Origin: Schistocephalus solidus | Taxonomy: Eukaryota; Platyhelminthes; Cestoda; Diphyllobothriidea; Diphyllobothriidae | Direction of reading: 5' to 3' | Length of the DNA stretch: 64,000 nt | Assembly: GCA_017591395.1 (NCBI GenBank) | Contig: WEDG01001550.1 | Span: forward strand, 27,501-91,500 | Shown: one piece after another, positions 1 through 14,199 of the stretch | How positions within the stretch are numbered: position 1 is the first letter of the stretch | Layout: each line of letters begins with the position of its first letter | Notes under the pieces: generated by a model | Seen by the model: only the letters and a program-made list of their open reading frames with translations | Database searches by the model: none | What the model was told of the DNA's origin: nothing | Made by a program: the position numbers and the translations under genes

Positions 1-1095
<1,095 letters not shown>

Positions 1096-1404
1096 AAGGT
1101 CTGACGCGCTTGAAGCTATGACGCCGCGCTAAAAATCGTAGCTTAGGGGATCGCAAACTGACGGGATAACGTGGACCTCGCAGTGTGTGTTTGGGGGGAG
1201 TGACTGACTGGCTCCTTCTCAATGTGACTTCTATGATACTCCTACGCTGTAGGATCCGAGCCAGGCCCTGGCGGCGACTGCGCAGTTACTTGCACCCTCT
1301 CCGTCCTCCGAGCTTCTTGACTTGGTCATGACAACGGGTTCAGGTGGGGAGAGGGATATAGTGCGATAGATGCAGTGCAAGTCACCGTCCCGGCGCCATC
1401 TTAC
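1096..1404 (+). repeat. Dispersed repeat family A, copy 1 (diverged)
   Basis: Aligns by eye with the copies at 5.8, 6.2, 52.8 and 59 kb. Shared landmarks in order are TCTGACGCGCTTGAA, CGCTAAAA, CAAACTGACGGGATAAC, GGCTCCTTCTCAATGTGAC, GGATCCGAGCCAGG and CAAGTCACCGTCC. It is more diverged than the 5.4-6.7 kb tandem and has lost part of the middle. The family has no coding capacity I can recognise. Several copies end at the same 3' point and differ at the 5' end, which suggests retroposition. Confidence 0.7.
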
Positions 1405-2307
1405 CTTAGGCATACTGAGGACCTAGATAGAATCGCTCCTCAAGGCAGGGGGAGGTGTAATGCCTACTGTCGATCGCGCTGTAGCCACAACCATACTACT
1501 GGGACCCAGGCTTACGTGCCTCGCGTGACCACATGGCAAAAGGTCAGGGGGTCAGACCCAGCATGAAATCGTTTGACTCAGCGCCGATTTCTTTCGCCAG
1601 GGCGATTGCTGTGACTGCTTCTCACACATAAAGAGGGCCTAAATTACCCATGCGTGTACTATATAAACCTTGTGCCGGGGATTTGCGTGGACTGAATGTT
1701 TTGCTCTGCTAAAGTGGGTAAGGAAGGAATCAAGGGACTCGGTGTAGGCAGACGCCGCAACTGATTTTTTTGGAAGGGGGAGGGGGGAGTTACAGGATCT
1801 ATCACAGGGGGTTGTGAAACACCCGCTGTACCTGCCTCCAGCTCTAAGCCTCCTTCTACTGACAGATAAATAACCACACGGTCCCTGAAGACTGATCCAT
1901 CTCTTTATACCGTTCTACATGCACTTACTCACTCATAGAGCGTATATGCTGGCGTGTTTTCTGCCTGATCCGTCTGGCCAGAAATGTCTGAAGAGAATAA
2001 GAATCAAGCATGAGCAATTTACCGTAATCAGACAATGGGCACGCGTATGGGGAACGCTAAATGAATCAACATTTACGTACCACTGACTGTCCATTGGCCG
2101 AGGGAATATTCCACGCGTGGGTGGATATACTTTCTTAGCACGCTGAAAAGAGTTGTGTCCAGCAAGTGACTCCAGGTCCCGAGGGCAGGACCAGTTGGGT
2201 TGTCAGACTCGGACAGTCGACTGGTGCATGAAGGAGGGAAGCCAGAGGGACCGATATGACAAATCAGCGCATTCATCCGTGCAAAAATGTTAGGCGCATA
2301 AGTCTAC
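1405..2307. other. Unannotated sequence
   Basis: Short open frames on both strands show no known motif. A G-rich stretch near 1775-1795 and a weak family-A-like phrase near 2200-2225 (GACTCGGACAGTCGACTGGTG) are the only marks seen. Confidence 0.5.
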
Positions 2308-2475
2308 TACGATACGCTCAGAGTCCTAGCTTGGAAGGTTGTTAACTGAGGGAATAACTCGGCTCTCTTAGTGAGTGCAGATGAGTCAAGCCACCATGGA
2401 TTCCTCTCAACGTGGCCTTTCTGGAATTCTCCCACATATGAGATACCAGCCGCCCTACCTCCACACTGCGAGTGG
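2308..2475 (+). repeat. Repeat family A fragment
   Basis: Contains GCTTGGAAGGTTG, AACTGAGGGAATAACTCGG, CTCAACGTGGCCT and CACATATGAGAT in the same order as in the tandem copy at 5.8 kb. Both ends are eroded. Confidence 0.55.
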
Positions 2476-3004
2476 CAAGCGTAGATGCCTCCAGTCATTT
2501 TGCTTTGACACTGACTTAAAAGTTTGGCACCTTGCGTGAGATGTTAGGTGAGAGAAGGGAGAATGCGGCAGGTCTACTACCATCAGAATCAAATTCACAC
2601 GCAAGCTAACGCCCCTGTGTCATCTTGATGTGGGACACAAGGTGGAAGTTGTCGAAACCGATGATCGCAATGTCGTCCCGTGAGTAAAATGTCCTTGTTA
2701 TTCTACAGGCCAGACCGGACAAGACTTGAACAGAGGCACATATGAAAAGAAAGTTGTTGTACGAAAGAGTAGACTAATTATCGCAAGTCGTTGCCCATAT
2801 CCCCAGATTCATCATGCGATCAGCTTGGCGTCTGAAGAAGTAAGTTTTCAATCAGGACGCAAGGCAATTCTTCAGTTGATTTAGGTCCGAACTTCGAACG
2901 AGAACTCATGCGGTTGACTGACAGGGCCTGTAATCCCAGCTTGTTTTGTTTCTACTTACCTTTCTGAGAATGATTTCCCTCCCCTACCTGTAAAAGTCAC
3001 AGTC

Positions 3005-3230
3005 AGTTCAACCGTCGCAGTCCGAGGATGTCCACTGTATGCTCCACAGAAGGTTGGTACAGAGACAGTGACTTGCACGCAAATTAGTTTTAAGTGATAG
3101 TAGATTTGTACAGCATCTACCGCACTCTCACTTCCCTAACTCGCTCGTGCCCGGTGTCAAGACATAGTCAAGAAGACCGGAGGCGGGGTCCGACGCAGAT
3201 GAAGCATCTCCCTTGGAGTGGAAGAGCGGG
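3005..3230 (-). repeat. Repeat family A, 3'-end fragment
   Basis: On the minus strand this matches the family's 3' portion: the CCGGTCTTCTTGACT phrase, the pyrimidine/purine switch, then the sequence leading to the terminal GACGGTTGAACT. It ends near the same 3' point as the copies at 21.4 and 6.7 kb but is truncated on the other side, as expected for a 5'-truncated retroposon. Confidence 0.7.
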
Positions 3231-5054
<1,824 letters not shown>

Positions 5055-5363
5055 CCACCATCATCGAGACCGCATCACAATGCTCAACACGTGTTACTCC
5101 CACAACCACCACTGTCACCACCACTACCACCATCAGCGATGGGGACTTCCTCCTAAACTGTCCTCATTGCAACCGCACATTCACCTCACGCATTGGCCTG
5201 GTCGGTCACTTGCGAATCCATCGTACAGAGACTGGTGAACCAGTGCCTGAAGCTCCAACACACAGCAGAGATCGCCGCCTCCACTGCCCCTCACTGTCCT
5301 CATGCATTCACTCATCGCATGGGCCTTTTCGGTCACATGCGCATTCACAAAAACCTGCGGTAA
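5055..5363 (+). pseudogene. C2H2 zinc-finger tail of a LINE-type ORF (frameshifted remnant)
   Basis: A Thr-rich linker is followed by DGDFLLNCPHCNRTF and SRIGLVGHLRIH. This is a complete C2H2 finger with CPHC, a 12-residue spacer and HLRIH. Next come the spacer TETGEPVPEAPTHSRDRR and a second finger. The second finger breaks after LHCP: one extra base at about 5287-5291 shifts the frame, and the remainder (HCPHAFTHRMGLFGHM, then RIHKNLR and a stop at 5361-5363) is read one frame over. From memory, this finger pair with the GEPVPxAPTHSRDRR spacer occurs at the C terminus of many reverse-transcriptase ORFs in Schistocephalus and Spirometra proteomes. Only the tail is present here. It is a transposon fragment, not a host transcription factor. 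Confidence 0.75.
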
Positions 5364-5446
5364 ACCACCGGAGGCTAAGCTACATCTGAACACACTATCT
5401 TCACCAATACATCGACCACACCTTCACAATCACCTTGTACCTGAGT

Positions 5447-6715
5447 ATATCACGGTTTCCTAGAAACCGTGGCTGGAAAACTGCCAATCTGACGCTTACA
5501 CCAGACCACGACGTCGGCTCAGTGTATGCGGTGTGTGTCGAGTGGCTGACCAGTGGACTGGGAGTCAGACGGCGATGGCTGCTCCATATCCCCTGAGTTA
5601 GTGAATCCTGGCGTGTGCGTTATGGGGGCCAGGTCGTGCTGTGGCGCGCGAAGACGGGTACGCCGATCCGTCAGCCAATGCGCCCACTCCCACATCAGGC
5701 AACTGACCGGCTCGGACAGTAGTCTGACTGTGGGGGTGGGGGAGAGAGTGAGGTCGACAGCTCAGCGCATATTCCTCACTATAAACAATCTGACGCGCTT
5801 GAAATTATCACGGTGCGCTAAAAGCCGTGGCTTGGAAGGTTGCCAACTGACGGGATAACTCGGACCGCGTGGTCAGCCCAATGTGTGTTTTGTGTGGAGT
5901 GGCTGACTGGTGGTCTGAGAGTCAGGCTGCGATGGCTCCTTCTTAACGTGACCTCTGGCTATCTCACACATGTGAGATGTAAGCCGTTCAACCCCTGTTG
6001 TGTGAAATCCTGGTGCTTGTGTTTAGGGGGCCAGGTCGTGTACGTAGTACACGTAGGCGAGGTCACTAGCAGCTGCACCCGCTTCCGCATCAGACAACTG
6101 ACCGGCTCGGACAGTGGTCTGATTGTGGGGGTGGGGGAGAGAGTGAGGTCGACAGCTCAGTGCATTTTCCTCACTATAAAACAATCTGACGCGCTTGAAA
6201 CTATCACGGTGCGCTAAAAGCCGTGGCTTGGAAGGTTGCCAACTGACGGGATAACTCGGACCGCGTGGTCAGCCCAATGTGTGTTTTTGTGTGGAGTGGC
6301 TGACTGGTGGACTGAGAGTCAGGTTGCAATGGCTCCTTCTTAATGTAGCCTTTATGGCACTCCCACTCCGTGGGATCCGAGCCAGGTGTGGTGGCACGCC
6401 CAGGGGCGGCTCCGGCCGCGCCATTGCAAACTCCTTCTTAATGTAGCCTTTGATGGCACTCTTAATTCGTGGATCCGAGCCAGGGGGTGGCACGCCTAGG
6501 GCGGTTTCCGGCCGCGCTAGCCGCCTGCGCTCTTCCCCATCTCCGGTCTTTGACTCTGTCTTGACACCGGGCCTACAGGTGGGGGAGGAGGAGAGAGTGC
6601 GGTAGCTGCAGCGCAAGGCTACTATCACTTTAAAACTAAATTACGCGCAAGTCACCGTCCCTGCACCACCTGGTGTGGAGCATACGGTGGACATCGTCGG
6701 ACTACGACGGTCGAA
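5447..6715 (+). repeat. Repeat family A, three-unit tandem
   Basis: Three related units start near 5447, 5805 and 6206, each beginning TATCACGGT followed by a small hairpin. The first is the most diverged; the second and third are close to each other. Each continues with the GGGATAACTCGGACC and GTGGCTGACTGGTGG phrases. The last unit runs on through the GGATCCGAGCCAGG block, itself partly duplicated at 6365 and 6470, to the family's 3' end near 6715 (CATCGTCGGACTACGACGG). The period is about 360-400 bp. Open frames inside it carry no motif. Confidence 0.8.
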
Positions 6716-7600
6716 CTGTCGTGTGTGTGTGTGATGATTGTGATGTGTGTGTGTTGATTATGTGTGTGGGGGTTAATTTTTGGCGTTGGATATGTGTGGT
6801 TGGAGTGGGGGAGGGGGCGAGTTGTGTGGGTGGAGCAGGCATCGTCGTGTTTTCCCGCTTATTTTTACGGAGACGCATATGTTTATGTAGGCCCATGAGG
6901 TGCCTGAATTTTCTTGATACTCATTCGTTAGTCTCAATGCGATGGATTTACGACTAATCGACCAGATTGCTGCTGTATATGAAGTTGCGAACGCAAAGAG
7001 GGAACATTCGGCTCGAGCCTGCATGGCTGGTGCAGGAGGCGTTTGTGGCACCGATGTGGGCAACGTTTTCAATCGGTACCAGATCGTCTGGAGTGATCTC
7101 GTGTGTCATAGGGGCGGAGTGTTGTTTTTGCCGTTGGTGTCGTCGGGGAGGGTCTTGTGTTATTGGCGATGGAGGCGGCGGATCATCGAGAACATGTTCG
7201 CTAGTTGTGACGTGGGTCGATGTCATGGGCGTCGTGGTAGACGGGGCTGGAGGCGGTTTCTGAGAGAGGAGGAGTGGCTGTATTGGATCCGAAGACGTAC
7301 GTCGTGGCCGATCCGTGCGCAGAATATCCGTTAGCATCGTAGATATGACGGAAGGAGTGGTGTGTTAGAATTGTTGGTCTACGAGAATTGAGAATTGCGA
7401 CCCGTGTTTTTGGCTTCCGCGGCGGTGCTCCAGTTGACTTCATCGACTGCTACCCATGTCATTACGGCTGTTCTCCGGGCCGGTCAATCAAATACGAGGT
7501 TCTCTCTGGCCTCCGAGTTCATTTATGTTGGAGCCTCTTGTCAACAGTACATCAATGATTTCTCGTTCAATCAGGATTCTTCTATGTAGACAAAATATTT
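6716..7600. other. GT-rich low-complexity DNA and an unassigned minus-strand open frame
   Basis: A degenerate (TG)n tract covers about 6718-6770. On the minus strand, 7337-6954 is open for 127 codons and is rich in Pro, Thr and Ser (PPPAPSTTTP, DDPPPPSPITQDPPRR), with a second frame at 7443-7201. This could be a decayed Pro/Thr-rich transposon protein or a compositional artefact. No domain is visible. Confidence 0.35.
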
Positions 7601-9479
7601 TAACAACCTTAGAGCAATTAAAATTTAAAGCCGAAACACCAATTTAGAGTACGATTTTAAGACACGTATGCAAGCTTACTTTATAGCATTTTGGCTGTTC
7701 CCCTGAATCCTGGTAGCAGATTTCTTAGCAACTTTCTAAGGTTAAATTTCAACGGAGGACCCGTGATTGAAAATATTTAATAAACACGACATTTCCTTTC
7801 AAAAGTGAGGTTATTTTTAAGTTTCCATTCCACCCGAGAACGAGAATATATTTTATTGGATCAAGGTCAACAGAATTTCTCGACCTCTAAAGTGTCACAC
7901 GAATCCAGATTAGGAGGCTTTTCAAGGTATACATGATGGGACTTTTATGCAGGCGTTTGTTGTGTCTTTAACAAGAACTTTAGAACTAGAATTGCTTCCC
8001 ACTTCTGGTGGCAGTATAGGCCACTTTTAAAAATGTCAACAAAAACAGTGTTGCTTATAAGGTCTCTCGTGGGACGCTGCCTAACTTTATGGCTTTATCC
8101 AGCCAATAGCGTTATTTCTAAAGGATTTATGTCGTTTTCTGTTAGCTCTTAAGAATATCTTTTCAAAGAAAAGGACAAAGTTTCTTTTCATCAGCCGGTT
8201 AAAAATAGAACCTAGAAGCAAATGAACTTCCATCACAATGAAAATTGAACAATAGACTCTTGAGTAAACGGAAACATTCTTCAACAGACATTTAAGTGAA
8301 AGTGTTCTCTTGCAACAGCATGCAACCACACGCCCAATTCACGGATATTTTCTAAATAGGATCAGAGAAATTGCTGAGCAAATTTTCTTATCTGACATCA
8401 AAAAATAATTTTAAGCATCGAAGGTTAAAAATACACCAAAGAACGAAAGATTTGGCAGTACTGTTTGGAGGAAATCACCACCATCCAAAGTAAGCGAAAA
8501 GCATACGTTTCGTTTTTGGCCTATGCAGCTTAAATAATCCTTCATTTCTTACATGCACGCAGTGATATACTCATTGGACAGAGTCGCTAAAATGAGAAGA
8601 CCATTTATTTTCTACTAAACAACTAATGTTTACATTCTTAAAGCTGGGAAATGTTCAAAATGAGCGTAGAGTGGAAAGTGGTCAGGCACCTTCTAAGAAA
8701 AATTTACTAGCTTACCTTCTGCTGATTTTTTTCCCCTTGTGTTGCTTCTAGTTCTAGGTGACAATCATAGTATTTAGATAACAAACAGCCTTTTACGCGT
8801 CTACATTTTTTATTTACTCAAATGTTTCCACGGAAAAGTCGACAAATATCTATGGAAAACGAGAAAGGGGGCTGCGTGTCACACGAAAACACTGTATATA
8901 TGTTCAATCACTGAACGTATCCATGGGACCAACTATCTACTCGTTTTATATCTTTAATCATGGTATGCTGCATCAAAATCCAAAGTCTGCAGTTATTGAA
9001 TCGAAGCGAATTTTCGGGTTTCAGGCGTATGTGTGAGTAAGGAAGAAAAGGTTATCCATCACCGGACCAGTGTGTCAATTTTTATGGACAGTCAAGTTCA
9101 TGCAAGTGTACTCAGTCGTGGAAGATAGCCGCAAAAGAAGAGCCGACAGTTACAGGACGTATTGGCCAAGCAGCTCTTAATGTCTTAGGTTTGTATGTGG
9201 TTGTGCAGGGCTTTATATGCTGACGCAGGGTCGACACAGCGATTGACTAAGTGCCCATCCGAGGCACAGGCTTCAATCAATTCTGAATTGCAGCGCATAA
9301 AAAACGCCCGTTGTCTGGAAAAATCTCAGATTTCCTTAGGAGAATGAAGGATTAAATTGTGACGAGATACTGAATGTCCAGCTATCTCGCGCAGTCAAAC
9401 GCCAACTACAAGAAGGGCAAGTATAGACACACAGCTACACAGGAATAAGCGGATATTATTTGATGAAGATAGCTCCAAA
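7601..9479. other. AT-rich unannotated sequence
   Basis: No exon, repeat match or RNA gene recognised. Confidence 0.55.
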
Positions 9480-9572
9480 GGTGTGCGATATACCAAAATA
9501 TATAGTTATATGATAGGGGGTTTGAAGATTTAAATAATTCCTTTGACCCAATTGAGAAAATCTCGGTGGCCT
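9480..9572 (-). repeat. tRNA-derived SINE relic, inverted partial copy
   Basis: Read on the minus strand it gives CCCACCGAGGCCACCGAG, then TTTTCTCAATTGGGTCAAAG and an AT-rich tail. This matches the tRNA 3' end and post-tRNA body of the + strand copy at 9.85-10.0 kb. It abuts the next copy head to head. Confidence 0.55.
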
Positions 9573-9670
9573 CGGTGGGGTTGGAAGCCATGCTAGACTA
9601 AGGCCTTCCACCTTGCTGGCGTGGGTTCCTATCCCACCGAGGCCGCCGAGTTTTTCAAAATTTGGTGAAA
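9565..9670 (+). repeat. tRNA-derived SINE
   Basis: A tRNA-like module with a B-box-like GTGGGTTCCTATCCCACC and pairing ends (GGCCTCGGTGGG and CCCACCGAGGCC), followed by the family's TTTTTCAAAATTTGGTGAAAGG body. The D-arm side is degenerate, so it is not a working tRNA gene. Confidence 0.6.
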
Positions 9671-9844
9671 GGTATTTTTATGATCTACAAAAACCCCACT
9701 ATCAATTAATTGTATGTGGTAGTCATCTGGTTGATTCTGGATTGATTGCTTAGGAAATCCTGCCCGAGCAGTCAGCTCGGAATTGGTGGATTCCATACGT
9801 TGCAGTAGGCTGGGCGGGTAACTTGACCAAACTGTTCTAAAACT

Positions 9845-10020
9845 CACGGCTCCCGGTGGAGGCCTCGAAGCTCAGTTTGGCTAGAGCGCTGGCTGTACTA
9901 AAGCCTTTCCCTTACTTGTGTGGGTTTAAATCCCACAGAGGCCACCAATTGTTTCACAATTCGGCCAAAGGAAAATACTTATATATCAAATTATGCATAT
10001 AACCACAAATATAGTTTTCT
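9845..10020 (+). repeat. tRNA-derived SINE, better preserved copy
   Basis: Shows an A-box-like GAAGCTCAGTTTGGCTAGAG, an anticodon arm GGCTGTACTAAAGCC and a B box GTGGGTTTAAATCCC closing on GAGGCCACC. The same body as the neighbouring copy follows (TGTTTCACAATTCGGCCAAAGG). The extra bases and the attached tail mark it as a SINE, not a tRNA gene. Confidence 0.7.
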
Positions 10021-10559
10021 AAAATCACGTATGTTATTCGGGTACAATGCGTCATTAACTTCGACCCCTGGCTTTTATAGTATGCAGACCTTTCGTTGCC
10101 AAAGAGCATGCACTAAATTCTCAGCTTTCTCCTGACTGTTGTAGTACCTCAACTCAATGTAAACCGTTACGTTAATTGTTATTTGGAAAAAATTGCAAAG
10201 GAACAAACTACTTATTAAAAAATTCCTGTTAATGTATTTTGTGTACTTTGTGCTTTTCTCCTGTTTTCCAAGGTAACCGATGTTCCGAACTGTCCCACGC
10301 ACCTACACACCTTAAGCCTAGTACTGGGGCCTGTTCAGGAGTAGAATTCCAACTTAAGTGTTCCTTTTGCCATCGCAAGTAGTGCCAAAAGTTGAAACAA
10401 ATTAATGAAAGACCGTGGCACCTTCTTTTGTCAAAGAAAGTTGCCGTTCACTGACAGTCCGCAGGTTGCTGCCAACTCACTGACCCGTGTTGACTTCTGA
10501 AATAAGCTCCTACCAGCAGTTAGTAGGAGTGGCAGTGTAGGTACAATGACTGACCGATC
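10021..10559. other. Unannotated sequence
   Basis: Nothing recognised. Confidence 0.5.
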
Positions 10560-11560
10560 TTCTGCTAATTTAACTGAATTTCCGATATGCGATTTTGATT
10601 AGGAAAGATTACTCAAGTAGGGTTGTAAAATCGACCCTCGTGCGACATGCTCCAATAATATTTCGGGCACACCAGGATGCCGACCTTTGTATGCACGTCT
10701 TTTCGGTCGCCTGCAAAAACGAAACTTAGCAAAAAGGACTGCATAAGTGGCATGCGTTTTGTCTAAGGATTTTCGTTGCCCTTGTAAATTCAAATAGTAT
10801 TTACACGGGAGCAATCACAAGAAACATCCTTTCTTGTCCTTTTTTCACAGTCAATCGTGTCTCCTTGAAATTGTATGCTCAAAGAAATACTATATCTTGG
10901 TTTTAAGAAGGTTTCGAACTATGTTATTTTTAAGACCGTATACTGTCCATGCAAAGAGAATCGTATTAGTCCGTTTAATAATATACCTCATGAAGTATAC
11001 AGCATAGTCCACATTCATTGAAAAATGGAATAACCACTAGACGTTATCTTCTTAATGATATAGAGGACTGTAGGATATTTCCTCCACGAAGAACATTCAG
11101 CTTGTAGACAGAAACCCCGGCCCACTCTAAAAATAATCAGGAATTGAAAACTTTGTCAACCCTCAATATACTCCTTCCTTTGAGTGCGCAATGTGAAGAA
11201 GGTGTGATTTGATACCATCTGAGTTACAAAAGAATACCTTTTGCTAAAGATTTCTAGAAACAATATTTAACTTTATAAGGACATAGGAAATCAATAGAAA
11301 AATACATAGTCCACAAGTATTTTTTTACCAAGTGCGGTTTTTGCAGGCAACTGACAAGGTGTACATTCAAAAACCAACATCCTGACGTATCTGCAATATC
11401 TTCGCATCAGGATGTTCGGTATTTTCTATTTTAAACCTACTTAAGTAATGCTTCCTACTCTTTAAACGCATTTCAGAATTTTGTTTAACGTTAGATGAGA
11501 TCAGCCACTGGCTGTACCTGCCGTGCAGCCCATCCTAGAATCGACAGTTTAACAGCGCAT
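10560..11560 (+). repeat. AT-rich dispersed repeat family D, copy 1
   Basis: Aligns by eye with 32.7-33.5 kb. AATATTTCGGGCACACCAGG matches AATATTTCAGTTACACCTGG; GTCCGTTTAATAATATACCTC matches GGTCGTTTAATAATGCCCCTC; and GTTAGATGAGATCAGCCACTGG matches ATTTAATGAGATCAGTCCCTG. It is old and noncoding, with indels throughout. The element type is unknown and the direct orientation is arbitrary. Confidence 0.6.
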
Positions 11561-12349
11561 TAAGGACCAATTATTTAGTTCAATCTTGCATCAATATGCA
11601 ATTTCTAACGACATCGGGCTTTGATTCTATTGAGAGATTAATACATCATATTGTTTTAAAGGCGGATGCAGAGAAAGAGCTTGTGCACAGGTGAAAATTA
11701 CTAAAATTGCCAAAAAGTTTTAAAAAATTGAATTTGCCAAAAAGTTCGTGCTCTGGCTCTATCTCCCTATTCCGTCTGCTGTCTCAGTATATCTCCTCCA
11801 TGCATTAAGAAATTGAGATTATCACTATTTCCCTACTCCTGGTGTCCTATGGAATACGATTTTATTGCGCACCTTTATTACCTACAATTAAAACCAGGAG
11901 ACCACCAGGCTCTCGACAATTTGTGATTCCTCTTATTTTTATGGTATAATGCCTCACAAGTTAGTGTCACTTGACAGCATAACTGTCGTTTATAGCTTCC
12001 CTCTTCGTTTCCACAAAAGGCTGGAGTATGTAGTTTTGGCGTTATAATTGACAACGTTTACCTTCAATGGGGCAGTATTTCAGAAAATAAAGTTTCGATG
12101 AGTAAAATATATTGACAACGTAGCATCAACCACTCTTTCTTTGATCCCAATCCAATCATGACCTTTAGAGAAGATGTGGAGGTGGAATGCCGTGACCAAC
12201 AATCCTGTCTGCGCACGTCACATATGGCTATTTCCTGATCTTTAATGGATAAGGGTTTATGCCACAAATTCACCGTCGTTGGAGGAATCCGTCGACTACC
12301 CCAACCCCAAATCGCCCATTAATGAGAGAGGAATACGCTCTTCTTCGCA
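11561..12349. other. Unannotated AT-rich sequence
   Basis: No coding or repeat signal found. Confidence 0.5.
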
Positions 12350-12695
12350 CTTACTGGTGCTTGGCTGCCGGGCTTAACCCAGAGTCCTGAGTCAAAAAAG
12401 GAGTTGTGCACCACCTGTGGTGAGTGGCCACCACGTGCAGCAAAGCCTTTGGTGCGGATTTCCAAATGTCTCCATGACCACCCACCAGCGTTGCTGCGTA
12501 ACAGGGCCTTTCAGTGGACGGTTGCGTGACGCGTTCAAAAAGGGCGAAGAAGGGCGGTGATGACAACACGCACTGATCTCTCAAGTTCAGACCAGGTGGG
12601 GGTTTGTCTGGCATGCCGCACAACCTAGGTTTAACCCAGAGATGTGTCACGCAACCATGACGTGCAACCGGTCGTCTTACTTTAGAGCCCACGAT
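12350..12695. other. GC-richer island with direct repeats
   Basis: Distinctly richer in G+C than its surroundings. It is bounded by two similar phrases, GGGCTTAACCCAGAG near 12372 and GGTTTAACCCAGAG near 12630. The minus strand is open for 113 codons, but the product has no motif. It may be an inserted repeat of a type seen only once here. Confidence 0.4.
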
Positions 12696-14199
12696 CTTAG
12701 AAACACAGTAAACGTTAAAAGTGGTCCTACTACAGTTGGCTTACGTATATGGAATGAAGTAATGTGGTAAGTTATGGGCTAGTAGGTTGATTCCGCGACT
12801 ATTTCACAATAAGAATTGCTAGTTATGAATTCGATTACCTGTGCTGATTTTCATCTCTCTTTGGCGCTTTTAGCTGATGGTTCTACGGGTAGAAAAACAG
12901 GCCACAGGAAGTGAGCAAATTCAAAAGCATACGTTCATTTTCTGAGTCATATTTTGTGCGAACCTGTCAACTGGATCAGCCGCTGACTAAGGAAACAAGT
13001 GCAACTGCCAAGTCTGGGAATGGGTTGAACGTCCTGAGCTAGTCCCCAAGTGTGAGAAAATCACAGACTTTGGCTAAGGACTGTAAAGTCAAACGACCAA
13101 ATCCTAGATCTCACGGATCAGATGCAGGGCACAAAGGCGTTTCTTTTGTCTGGCAATCTTTGAAGAAGTTTGAGCACATATTTTTCATGCACCTCATTCA
13201 CTGCATTTAACCACTGATCGGCAGGGTACGATACCGCCCATCACGCTTTAGAGATATTATCTCCAGAGAAGGGTCAACAATAGGCCGCCTTTCCGCAGTT
13301 TGAAGTGCCAGGCCTTCAATTGATTGGATCACGGATGCTGTGCATCTTTTAATTGCTCATACTAGGTTTTTAGGATAAATAATCAGTGCGGCATGTGGAG
13401 CAGGAGCGACCGAGAAAAGACCAGTGATCGCCGTATAATCAGCTAACCGTCAATATTGTCTAACGCATAGTCTTCAGTTTACTCCTCCTATGGTTTTTCG
13501 TTTGTACGTGCTCACGCGGCTTCGCATATGCAAATGAGAATTATTCGAAGGAAGGAGACGACTGTGGATGCATTACAAGCGGTAACATCTGCTTTGGTTG
13601 CTGAATTATAACCTGTAGCCCTCTGCAACTGGCATAGTAACTGCAAGAATGTAGTCAGAATAACAGTGATTTACGGGAAAAGCTGGATGCAAATGAGTCC
13701 TAAGCATGACAATTTTTGCATCTGAATGAAGGCATACTGGAGTATGGCAATGAACCGTGGTCTTCAGCTTCAGCAGGATTAAAATATATAAGTTGATCGT
13801 TAAAACTTCTCTGTGCAAAACGGGTTAGTAATCTAACTATTATCATACGAACCAAATCCAGACTTAAATATACACCATCGTTGGCTGATCTTGCATTGAA
13901 AATTTTCATTAAATTTGGATAATTTAATTTCACACTTTTATTGATTCGGTAGTATTTCAGTGCACAGTGTTTTCTCGATATACGGTCAGTAACGTATCTC
14001 CTGAAAAATCGATCGAAATCCCGAAACATGAACTCGGTTAGTGAGGTAGGGTTGTAGTAATGAGTAACAGGCAACATAATCCTTAGATATGTCGGTCTGA
14101 TCAGGATACTGACTTTTGAATGTGCGCCTTTCACTCATCTACTAGAATATACGCCTTGGAGAAATGACTACATGCGTAATTCGATTTTTGAATTGATTT
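12696..14199. other. Unannotated AT-rich sequence with one long open frame
   Basis: The minus strand is open for 144 codons from 14134 to 13700. The product shows no domain, signal peptide or repeat, and the frame has no neighbours or splice context supporting a gene. Treated as probably chance or a decayed transposon frame. Confidence 0.4.

Noticed and set aside
9850..9940. Functional tRNA gene
   Set aside because: The A and B boxes are present, but the D arm has extra bases, stems are mismatched and a SINE body follows. The same reasoning applies at 16.5, 16.8 and 40.4 kb.
12351..12692. 113-codon minus-strand open frame in a GC-richer island
   Set aside because: High G+C lowers stop frequency, and the product has no domain.
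13700..14134. 144-codon minus-strand open frame
   Set aside because: No motif, neighbours or splice context; a frame this long is not rare in 64 kb of six-frame sequence.
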